DNA from: an uncultured Solirubrobacterales bacterium
GTDB lineage: Bacteria; Actinomycetota; Thermoleophilia; Solirubrobacterales; 70-9
Direction: 5' to 3'
DNA: 64,000 nt
NCBI GenBank assembly: GCA_903939845.1
Contig: CAJAIJ010000050.1
Span: 1 to 64,000, forward strand
The notes under the pieces are model-generated. The model worked only from the letters and a program-made list of their open reading frames with translations, was not told where the DNA came from and did no database searches. Positions 19,861-27,888 of the stretch are shown in pieces. How positions within the stretch are numbered: position 1 is the first letter of the stretch; the number at the start of each line of letters is the position of its first letter. The translations under genes were made by a program, and so were the position numbers.

Positions 19861-21803
19861 GCGAGATGAACGAGGGCCCGCGGGGTAGACCCGGAGCAGG
19901 AATCTGGCTCATCGCCGTCACCTATGCGGCGGTCGGCTCCTCCATCTACTTCGCGCTCGGGGTCATCGCCGACAACGGACTCGGCCTGACCCCGTTGATC
20001 CTTCTTGCCTCCGGGCTGCTCTTCGTGTTGACCCTTTTCGCCTACCTCGAGGGGGCGACGATGCTGCGTGAGCGGGGAGGTTCCTCGACTCTGGTCAGGA
20101 CGGCCTTCGGCGAGGTGGCGGGGTTCGTGGTCGGCTGGGTGGTTCTGCTCGACTTCACCGTCGCGATCGCTCTGGCAGTCCTTTCGATTCCCCCCTACCT
20201 CGAACCGTTCATCGGGGCAGTGGACGGAACGCCCTGGGAAGTAGTCCTCGTTGGGGCTCTGGTCGTCTACATCGTCGTCCTCAACCTCATCGATGTCACC
20301 GGCAGGCGGCGCCCGCGGTTTCTGGTCGGACTCGCCGTTGCCGACCTCGCAGTTCAGGCCCTGGTGCTGGTCATCGGAGTCGCACTTTTCCTCCAGGCAG
20401 ATTCACTCACGACCAGCCTGAACCTCGGCGCCGGTGGCCCCGAGTTCGACGAGGCGATCTACGCCGCCGTCATCGCGCTCGTGGCCTATGCCGGCATCGA
20501 AGCCGTGAGCGATCTCATTCCCGAGATGGAGGCTCCCTCTGCGGGCACGGGCAGGTTGATCGCAAGGTCGGCCTGGGCTCTACCGATTCTGTTCGCTGCC
20601 ATGGCGACGGTCGCTCTGCTTGCCCTTCCGGTCGTTTCAGGGCCGGAAGGTCCTTCGACCGAACTAGGCACGACCTGGCTGAAGGCTCCGCTCCTTGGTG
20701 TGGTCTCCACGTTCGATCCTGCATGGCTGTCGGAGGCCATGCGCTACCTGGTCGCAGTGGTAGCGTCGGCAACTCTGCTCTGGGCAGCCAACACAGGCCT
20801 GCTTGCCCTGTCTCGCCACACCTTCTCGCTGGCAGTCCATCGCCAGATCCCGATCCGGATAGGGATCCTCGGAAAGCGCTTCGAGACGCCCTGGCGGGTC
20901 CTCCTCCTCGCCGGAGTCGTCGTCTTCGTACTCGCCCTGTTCGGGGACGTCGAGACACTTGCCGGGCTTTTCGCCTTCGGAGCCACGATTGCGATGACCC
21001 TTGCTCATCTTGCAGTGATCAGACTGAGAATCGAACGTCCGGACGCCGAGCGGCCCTTCCAGGCGCCACTTTCGATTCCGTTCGGCCCGGCTCGGCTGCC
21101 CCTGACATCGATCGTCGGGGCGGTGCTCGCAGGGTTGGCCTTCCTTTCGGTCCTGCTCTACCACGAGCAGGCACGATGGGTCGGGATCGCCTGGCTCGTC
21201 GCCGGTCTCATCGGCTACGTGCTCTATCGCAGGGTCGTTCAGGGGGCGAGTCTCGGAGAGCGGATCGAGGTCGACATCAGAACACTGACCCGTCCTCGTC
21301 CGGAGGCAAGCCTGAGAAGGATCCTGGTTCCGATCTTCGGGACTCGCCTCGACGATGACATCGTGAGCACGGCAGGTCTGATGGCTGCCGAGGAAGAGCC
21401 TGAAGAGGGACGGCCTGGCGCAAAGGTAATCCTCCTCTACTCGACCGAAGTCCCCTTGGAGCGTTCGCTCGAAGACCCGATCAGTGAAGAGGCCGCGACG
21501 AGGGCGCGCGATGCCGGTGAACGGGCCCGGGCGATCGCCGATGAATACGAAGGCGTTACGGTCGACCTCGAGTTCGTGAGGACCCGGAGGGTCGGCGAGG
21601 CGATCGTGCAGGCAGCCCGGGATCTCGAAGTCGACGCGATCGTGATGGGCGCAGAGCCACCCAGTGGAATTGAGGGAGGCCCCCTGCTCGGCGGCCTCGG
21701 CGAGGCTCGCTACGAAGAGGTCGGCCCGGCGACCGTCTATGTGCTGTCGCGGGCGGATGTTCCGGTCGTGATCACGGCACCACCCCCCGAGAACAGCGAA
21801 TAG
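19857..21803 (+). CDS. APC-superfamily permease with C-terminal USP-like domain (paralog)
   Basis: AAVGSSIYFALGVIADNGLGLTPLIL, EGATMLRERGGSSTLVRTAFGE; C-terminal LRRILVPIFGTRLDDDIVSTAGLMA. Confidence 0.9.
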   Translation: MSEMNEGPRGRPGAGIWLIAVTYAAVGSSIYFALGVIADNGLGLTPLILLASGLLFVLTLFAYLEGATMLRERGGSSTLVRTAFGEVAGFVVGWVVLLDFTVAIALAVLSIPPYLEPFIGAVDGTPWEVVLVGALVVYIVVLNLIDVTGRRRPRFLVGLAVADLAVQALVLVIGVALFLQADSLTTSLNLGAGGPEFDEAIYAAVIALVAYAGIEAVSDLIPEMEAPSAGTGRLIARSAWALPILFAAMATVALLALPVVSGPEGPSTELGTTWLKAPLLGVVSTFDPAWLSEAMRYLVAVVASATLLWAANTGLLALSRHTFSLAVHRQIPIRIGILGKRFETPWRVLLLAGVVVFVLALFGDVETLAGLFAFGATIAMTLAHLAVIRLRIERPDAERPFQAPLSIPFGPARLPLTSIVGAVLAGLAFLSVLLYHEQARWVGIAWLVAGLIGYVLYRRVVQGASLGERIEVDIRTLTRPRPEASLRRILVPIFGTRLDDDIVSTAGLMAAEEEPEEGRPGAKVILLYSTEVPLERSLEDPISEEAATRARDAGERARAIADEYEGVTVDLEFVRTRRVGEAIVQAARDLEVDAIVMGAEPPSGIEGGPLLGGLGEARYEEVGPATVYVLSRADVPVVITAPPPENSE

Positions 21804-21812
21804 ACTGGCTCG

Positions 21813-22256
21813 ATGTTCGTCTTGATCGTGGGATGCGGAAGGACGGGTTCCCGGGTCGCCCGGCACCTGATCCAGCAGGAGGGAAACGAGGTCTCTGTAA
21901 TGGACAGGGATCCCGAGGCCTACGCCAGGCTCGAGGTAGGACTCGAGCGGCCCTGGAGCGAGCTTGGGGGAAAGTTCACCGTTGGAGCGGCACTCGAGAC
22001 CGAGGCACTCGAGCTGGCCGGAATCGAGAAGGCCGATGCTTTCGTGGCCTCGACCAATGGTGACAACACCAACATCGTGATTTCCCAGATAGCGAGGGAG
22101 CGCTACGGCATCGACAAGGTCGTGGCAAGGATCATGGATCCGGCAAGGGCCGAGTTCTACGGAGGTCGCGGATTGGAAATCATCTGCCCGACCTCGATCG
22201 CTGCCGGAATGCTTGGCGAGGCGCTTGGCTACCCGGCCACCGGGACGGTGTCCTGA
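21813..22256 (+). CDS. TrkA-N (RCK) NAD-binding protein, no TrkA-C domain
   Basis: MFVLIVGCGRTGSRVARHLIQQEGNEVSVMDRDP. Confidence 0.88.
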   Translation: MFVLIVGCGRTGSRVARHLIQQEGNEVSVMDRDPEAYARLEVGLERPWSELGGKFTVGAALETEALELAGIEKADAFVASTNGDNTNIVISQIARERYGIDKVVARIMDPARAEFYGGRGLEIICPTSIAAGMLGEALGYPATGTVS

Positions 22257-22915
22257 TGTACCTGCTGGTCATCGGAGCCGGCAAGGTCGGCACCAACCTG
22301 TCGAGGGAGCTGATCGAGCAGGGCCACGAAGTAACCCTGATCGAGACCTCCCAGAAGCGTTATCAGGCAATCGAGCCCCTGTTCGAGCACCGGATACAGC
22401 TCGGCGATGCTTCCGAGCTGTGGGTCCTCGAGCGGGCCGGTATCCAGCGGGCCGACATGGTCATCGCCGTGACCGGTGATGATGAGGACAACATTCTGAT
22501 CTGCCAGGTCGCAAAGGAGAAATACGGGGTTCCGCAGATCATCGCCAGAGTCAATAACCCGAGGAACAAGCAGCACTTCGACCTTCTCGGCATCGCTCCC
22601 GTCGTTTCCTCTACGAGTCTGATCCTGAGCTTCATCGAGCACGGTGTTCCCCAGAAGGGACTGATCAGGCTCCTCGATCTCGGCAGCGAGGGGATCGAGA
22701 TCATCGAAGTGCTCGTGGCCGAGGACTCACCGGTCAAGGACCGATCGGTGCAGGAGGTCGAACTGCCGGAGCGAACGCTCCTGATCTCGATACTCAGGGA
22801 AGGCAAAGGCTTCGTGCCGGAGTCCGACTCTGTGATCAGAGGGGGCGATCGGATCCTCGCCGTCCTGGATCCGGACCAGGAAGAAGGACTCAAGGCCGCA
22901 TTCGGCACCCGATGA
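22256..22915 (+). CDS. TrkA-N/TrkA-C (RCK) protein
   Basis: MYLLVIGAGKVGTNLSRELIEQGHEVTLIE; TrkA-C-like C-terminus (SPVKDRSVQEVELPERTLLISILREGKGFVPESDSVIRGGDRILAV). Confidence 0.9.
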   Translation: MYLLVIGAGKVGTNLSRELIEQGHEVTLIETSQKRYQAIEPLFEHRIQLGDASELWVLERAGIQRADMVIAVTGDDEDNILICQVAKEKYGVPQIIARVNNPRNKQHFDLLGIAPVVSSTSLILSFIEHGVPQKGLIRLLDLGSEGIEIIEVLVAEDSPVKDRSVQEVELPERTLLISILREGKGFVPESDSVIRGGDRILAVLDPDQEEGLKAAFGTR

Positions 22916-22927
22916 ATCGGCCGAGCG

Positions 22928-23416
22928 TCAGCTGACGACCAGGGCGAAGAAGAAGAGTGAAGCGACGATCATTGCCTTGATTCCGACCGCGCCGAAGGCG
23001 ATCGGCTCGATCCGGGCGGACTCCTCTACCGGCTCCTGAATCCAGGCGGGGATCTTCCGGAACAGGATCCAGGTCTGTGCCGCCGTGACAGCGACCAGAT
23101 TCAGCGGGAAGAGGTGCACGGCGACCACGTTGAGCACCGAGACGGCTACGGCAGTCCAGAGGATTGCTCTCAGCAGGCGGAAGTAGTCGGGCATCTCCAG
23201 GCCTGAGAGGGCGGCGAAAGCCCAGGTCGAAATCGCGGTCAGGACTGTGAAGATGATCGCGAGGAAGCCCGCCCCGAGCAGACCCATCTCGAGCTGGATC
23301 GGTCCGGTAATAAGAAGGCGAAGGGCAACCGCGAGGACCGTCCATGGCACCACTGAGACCGCGAGGGAGAACCGGAAGGTCTCCTTCCTGGTCCATGGCC
23401 GGTGGCGGAGATACAT
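22928..23416 (-). CDS. Conserved-looking four-TM membrane protein, unknown function
   Basis: 162 aa ORF with four hydrophobic segments, convergent with trkA genes. Confidence 0.6.
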   Translation of the reverse strand: MYLRHRPWTRKETFRFSLAVSVVPWTVLAVALRLLITGPIQLEMGLLGAGFLAIIFTVLTAISTWAFAALSGLEMPDYFRLLRAILWTAVAVSVLNVVAVHLFPLNLVAVTAAQTWILFRKIPAWIQEPVEESARIEPIAFGAVGIKAMIVASLFFFALVVS

Positions 23417-23452
23417 ACCGTCAGGATAGACGGGTCTCGAGTCGGTCTCGGA

Positions 23453-24112
23453 CTATCGCCGGGCCGAGAGGGTCATGCCCCCCGAGTTGTCCTCGGAGAT
23501 ACAGCCGAGCCCGCATTTGCCGAGCTGTCGGATGCCTTTGATCATCAGCTGGAATTCGTCGTTCCTGCGGCGGGTGAGGCCGGCGAGCACATACCTCTTG
23601 CCGCCCGATATCACGCCATCGAAGATTCTCATCTGGCGGGCGGCAGTCAGGTAGTTGCCCTTGCGGACGTGCCAGGCGATGTTCGTCTGACGGGTGAACC
23701 CGTTGGACTTCCGGAAGTCGAGGTAGCCGGCGCCGAGATTGAATGTGAACGAGGTCAGCGCAGTGACCATCGGCCCGGTCACCTTTGCCTTGCCGATGCG
23801 CTGGAAGACCTGGGCCTCGTACTTTGCGAGATCGGTCCTGAGCAGGCGCATCGCTTCGACCTGAGACAGGTAACCCGGCTTCTTCTGACCCCTGACCCAG
23901 ATGTCCTTGCGGTCTGAGGCCGAGACGGGGCGGTACCCGAGCAGATGGCCGTATCCGACCGTGGCGAAGCCGGCGGGATCGTTGTAGGGCTTTCCGTAGT
24001 AGCCCTCGAAACCGGCGATGAATTCGGCCGTGGACTTGCTCACCGCCCCGGCGGGGGAGGCCGGAATGAGCATTCCGAGACCTACGAGAAACGCGATCGT
24101 CAGGCGACGCAT
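23453..24112 (-). CDS. Secreted GH24 (phage-type) lysozyme-like protein
   Basis: Signal peptide then EFIAGFEGYYGKPYNDPAGFATVGYGHLLGYRPVS (GH24 E...D..G..T.GYGH pattern). Confidence 0.8.
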   Translation of the reverse strand: MRRLTIAFLVGLGMLIPASPAGAVSKSTAEFIAGFEGYYGKPYNDPAGFATVGYGHLLGYRPVSASDRKDIWVRGQKKPGYLSQVEAMRLLRTDLAKYEAQVFQRIGKAKVTGPMVTALTSFTFNLGAGYLDFRKSNGFTRQTNIAWHVRKGNYLTAARQMRIFDGVISGGKRYVLAGLTRRRNDEFQLMIKGIRQLGKCGLGCISEDNSGGMTLSARR

Positions 24113-24192
24113 GGGCCAACTATAAAGAAACGCTCACACAGAAAAGGTGATGGCCCGCGACCGCAACGGTCCATTCGCCGGGATCCCGCTCG

Positions 24193-24939
24193 TTATCGGG
24201 GGTCCAGGTCTACCTGAACTTCGTCGGCCTCTTCGATCACGGGTGTCTCGAAGGGTTCGACTACCTCTTCTTCGGACTCATTCCCACCCGAGGAGCGCCT
24301 GCGCCTCGTGGCGAGCCCGAGCTCGAAGATGATCGGCAGCACCGAGATGAACACGATTGCGATCAGGATCGGCTCGATGTTCGCCTTGACGAAAGGGATC
24401 CCGCCGAGGAAGTAGCCGAGGGCCGTCACGCCGACACCCCACAGGAGGCCTCCGATCACGTTGTAGGTGACGAACACCCTGTAGTTCATCCTCGAGGTTC
24501 CGGCCATGACCGGAACGAATGTCCTGACGATCGGCACGAATCTGGCCAGAACGACCGTCTTCGGTCCGTGCTTCTCGAAGAACTCGGCCGACCGGTCGAC
24601 ATATTCGCGTTTGAAGAATCTGCTGTCGGGTCGTTCGAAGAGGGGCGGTCCGAACTTGCGACCGATCGCGTAGCCGACCTGGTCGCCTGCGATTGCGGCA
24701 ATCGGAATCGTGATGAGGAGGATCCAGATCGGGGGGAGGACTCCGGCGGCCGAAAGGAGACCGGCCGTGAAGAGCAGGGAGTCGCCCAGGAGGAAGAAGC
24801 CGACGAGGAGCCCCGACTCGATGAAGACGATGGCCAGGATGCCGACAGTGCCGAATGTCCTGATCAGGAACTCGGGGTCGAGCCAGCTCGGGCCGAGGGC
24901 GAGGGGCAGGTGGGCCGCGAGGTGTTCGATCAGGTCCAC
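24193..24939 (-). CDS. DedA family membrane protein
   Basis: FIESGLLVGFFLLGDSLLFTAGLL, GDQVGYAIGRKFGPPLFERP, RFVPIVRTFVPVMAGTSRM; ORF open to 24993, GTG at 24939 plausible. Confidence 0.92.
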   Translation of the reverse strand: MDLIEHLAAHLPLALGPSWLDPEFLIRTFGTVGILAIVFIESGLLVGFFLLGDSLLFTAGLLSAAGVLPPIWILLITIPIAAIAGDQVGYAIGRKFGPPLFERPDSRFFKREYVDRSAEFFEKHGPKTVVLARFVPIVRTFVPVMAGTSRMNYRVFVTYNVIGGLLWGVGVTALGYFLGGIPFVKANIEPILIAIVFISVLPIIFELGLATRRRRSSGGNESEEEVVEPFETPVIEEADEVQVDLDPR

Positions 24940-25059
24940 ACCGACACGGTACCGGGACCGACGGATATGCGAGCTCACGGGGCCCGCCGGCAACTCATCT
25001 ACTGGCTCATCCGAACTACCCGGGGCCCCGTCCGGTTGCTTGCGCTACTCTGTTCGTGA

Positions 25060-25212
25060 AGTCGGTCGTGCCCCTTGTGGGGCCAGGGAATCCGGTCGAA
25101 ATCCGGAACTGGCGCGCAGCGGTAGGGACGCACTCCTGACGGCTCAAATGCCACTGGGTACAACCCGGGAAGGCAGCCGGTCAGAAGCGTCCGAGTCCGA
25201 AGACCTGTCGGC
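25060..25212 (+). promoter_or_regulatory. Cobalamin riboswitch aptamer
   Basis: CAGGGAATCCGGTCGAAATCCGGAACTGGCGCGCAGCGGTAGG...AAATGCCACTGGG...CCCGGGAAGGCAGCCGGTC...GTCCGAAGACCTGTCGG matches B12-box architecture. Confidence 0.93.
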
Positions 25213-25294
25213 TTCGTGTTCTCTCGATCTAGATGGAGAGGACGCTTCTGAAAAAGGTGGCCTCGCGCACAGGCCCGGAGAAAAAAGGACAAAA

Positions 25295-26053
25295 ATGAAC
25301 AGGTTCATCGCAGCCTTGGTGGCGGCCTTCGTGCTCGTCGCGGCTGGCCAGGCAGAGGCATCGACCGACCGGAAGGCCCCGGTGGAGGTCAGGGTCGTCA
25401 ACTGGAAGGGTGAGATCCTCGTGGACCGCCCGGTCGTGGCCCAGACCACTTCCGTTCCTACCAGCAGCAAGGCGCTCTGCTTTGGAGGCACTCCCTCCGA
25501 TGGATCGAAGATCCTCGCCGGCACGACGGCCCTGGGTGCTCTCCAGCGGGCGACGGTCGGGGTAGCCGAACTCAGGCCGCTGCTTCTGACCAACGCGTTC
25601 GACTTCGGACTCGGCGTCTGTGCCGTCGGCCGATACGCCCCGGAGGGTGAAGAGTGGTGGGCTCTGAAGGTGAACGGTTCACTGGCCACCACCGGCGGTG
25701 ACTCGACCTTCCTCGAGGCCGGAGACAGGGTCCTTTGGTACCTGGATCAGAGCTACAGCGCTCCGCTGCCCGACGAGCTCCGGTTGATAGCTCCGGCGAC
25801 GGTCAGGAGGGCATCACTTACTACCGTCCGGGTCCTCGCCTACGACGGCGAGGGCAAGGCTCGACCGGCCTCGGGAGCAAAGGTATTCGTCGGTCCGGTC
25901 CTGGCCGGTGTGACCGATTCCTCCGGCCGGATCACGGTGAGGGTTACCTCGACCGTTCGTCTGGTCGCCCGGTCGGCAGGACTCATTCCCTCCAATCGCT
26001 CGGTCATAGAGCTGGGTAATCAGACGCGCCAGCAGGCGGCACGACAGGGCTGA
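25295..26053 (+). CDS. Secreted DUF4430 (transcobalamin-like C-terminal) protein with C-terminal Ig/carboxypeptidase-regulatory-like domain
   Basis: Signal peptide; WWALKVNGSLATTGGDSTFLEAGDRVLWYLDQSY is a DUF4430-type motif; first gene after riboswitch. Confidence 0.82.
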   Translation: MNRFIAALVAAFVLVAAGQAEASTDRKAPVEVRVVNWKGEILVDRPVVAQTTSVPTSSKALCFGGTPSDGSKILAGTTALGALQRATVGVAELRPLLLTNAFDFGLGVCAVGRYAPEGEEWWALKVNGSLATTGGDSTFLEAGDRVLWYLDQSYSAPLPDELRLIAPATVRRASLTTVRVLAYDGEGKARPASGAKVFVGPVLAGVTDSSGRITVRVTSTVRLVARSAGLIPSNRSVIELGNQTRQQAARQG

Positions 26054-26065
26054 ACGGCTTCCTCG

Positions 26066-26995
26066 GTGAGAGCTCTCGTCACGGCGATCGCGTGTGGTCT
26101 GGCCCTCGCTTCGACTGGGTGTGGAGTGGGCTTCGGTCCCGGATCGGTAGACGGAGAGGTGGGGCTCTCCGTTACGAGGGACTACGGCCGGACACCGGTT
26201 GCCGGCCCGGTCGAGCATGAGCTCGGGGCCTCGGACACCGTGATGCGCCTCCTGGACCGGACCACCGAGGTCGAAACCTCCTACGGAGGCAGGTTCGTTG
26301 ATGCGATCGACGGCATCGAGACGACCGTCAGTCCGCGGAGTCGCGACTGGTTCTACTTCGTCAACGGCATCGCTGCCGAGATCGGTGCTGCCGAGTTCGA
26401 CCTGAGCTCGGGTGACTCGGTCTGGTGGGACTATCGGGACTGGACAGCGGCGATGGAGGTCGGCGCCGTGACTGGGAGCTACCCGGCGCCCCTCGCACCG
26501 GGTTCCGTGGGAGCCGGGAGTCGGGCCTCGCTCTCCTGCCGGGCGCCGGAATCCATCTGTGATCTGGCCCGTGGGCAGCTGTCCGATGACGGCGTCCAGT
26601 TCGCTCGGTCTGACGGGGGCGGAGTCAGGGTCGAGGTCGGCTCTTTCGGGGACCTCGAGGATTCCGGCCTCGACTCCGATCCGGCCGAAAGTGGCGTGTT
26701 CGCGAGGTTCGCAGGTTCTCCCGGGGGCGAGGCGACTCTGGAGTTGCTCGACCAGAACGGGGTGAGGGCAGATGTCCTGGGGCCGGGATCGGGCCTCATC
26801 GCGGCCGTCCGCGAACCCGGAGGGCCGCCGGTATGGATCGTCACCGGGACCGATGACGAAGGTGTCGAGATCGCAACCGCGGCCCTCGAACCCGAAGTGC
26901 TGGGATCCACCTATGCGGTAGCGATCACTCCCGCGGGGACCCCGGTTCCTGTGCCCGTCCCGACCGATGACAGCGGGAAAGGCGGAGGAAACTGA
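26066..26995 (+). CDS. DUF4430 (transcobalamin-like C-terminal) lipoprotein
   Basis: GTG start; lipobox ASTGC; WFYFVNGIAAEIGAAEFDLSSGDSVWWDYRDW. Confidence 0.85.
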   Translation: MRALVTAIACGLALASTGCGVGFGPGSVDGEVGLSVTRDYGRTPVAGPVEHELGASDTVMRLLDRTTEVETSYGGRFVDAIDGIETTVSPRSRDWFYFVNGIAAEIGAAEFDLSSGDSVWWDYRDWTAAMEVGAVTGSYPAPLAPGSVGAGSRASLSCRAPESICDLARGQLSDDGVQFARSDGGGVRVEVGSFGDLEDSGLDSDPAESGVFARFAGSPGGEATLELLDQNGVRADVLGPGSGLIAAVREPGGPPVWIVTGTDDEGVEIATAALEPEVLGSTYAVAITPAGTPVPVPVPTDDSGKGGGN

Positions 26996-27888
26996 AGACG
27001 CTGCTCGATCCGCCGCTCGCCTACGTTCCTTCACGCGGGCCGCTTCAGTCTGCCTCGCTCGGACCGGTCGGGATCTACCTCGGGGCCTACCTCATCGTCT
27101 GCCTGTTCTCCGGTGACCCATTGGTCCTGCTTGCCGGGACGTTGGGCGCCGCTCTGGCCGGAGTCGGTGCCGGCTGTGGCAGGGCCGTCCTCTTCTCGAT
27201 CAAGATCGGAGGCGCGATCGCGGCCCTGATGATCCTGGTCAATGGTCTGGTCACCGAGAGGGGAGCCACTGTCCTCCTCAGGCTGGGGGAGTGGCCCCTG
27301 TTCGGTGCGGTCGATGTGACCGCCGAGGCTCTGATGGCCGGTGCCGTGATCGGCCTGAGGGCTCTCGGCACGATGGTCGTGATCGGTGTCTGGTCTGCCG
27401 CAGTCGATCCCGACCGGGTCTTGACTTCGGTCCATCGGGTCGCGCGCCGGTCGGCCCTGACCGCAACCCTGGTTTCGCGACTGGTCCCTCTTGCGGTGGC
27501 AGACCAGGCCCGTCTGGCCGAGGCCTCCTCCCTGAGGGGTCCCGCGGCAACCCCGGTTGGCAAGGCGGCAGCTGCCAGGCGACTGTTGGCGGGATCGCTG
27601 GACAGGTCGGTGGACGTGGCCGCAACCCTCGAGTTGAGGGGCTACTCGATCGGCAACAAGGACTCGGCCCCTGCCCGGCGGCGCTCCCGCCACGACCGCC
27701 GGTTCCTGCTTTCAGGTCTGGCGATTCTGGCCGCGCTCACTGTGAACCTCCTGGCCGGCGGGTCGCAGTTCGACCCCTATCCCACGATCACCTGGCACTT
27801 CGGTCCGACCTCGCTCCTGCTGGCAGCAGTCCTGGTCCTGGGCGGACTGGTGACCCGTAGCGGTTCGGGAGGCATCCGTGGAAGTTGA
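26992..27888 (+). CDS. ecfT: ECF transporter transmembrane component (EcfT)
   Basis: Frame open from 26971; PLAYVPSRGPL...TM helices; coupling motifs ASSLRG and AATLELRGY. N-terminus has no ATG/GTG/TTG before 27121, CTG at 26992 or 27001 after GGAGG proposed. Confidence 0.82.
   Translation: MKTLLDPPLAYVPSRGPLQSASLGPVGIYLGAYLIVCLFSGDPLVLLAGTLGAALAGVGAGCGRAVLFSIKIGGAIAALMILVNGLVTERGATVLLRLGEWPLFGAVDVTAEALMAGAVIGLRALGTMVVIGVWSAAVDPDRVLTSVHRVARRSALTATLVSRLVPLAVADQARLAEASSLRGPAATPVGKAAAARRLLAGSLDRSVDVAATLELRGYSIGNKDSAPARRRSRHDRRFLLSGLAILAALTVNLLAGGSQFDPYPTITWHFGPTSLLLAAVLVLGGLVTRSGSGGIRGS

Noticed and set aside
23453-24112. Prophage remnant suggested by phage-type lysozyme
   Set aside because: No other phage genes, att-like repeats or tRNA integration nearby; protein has a Sec signal peptide
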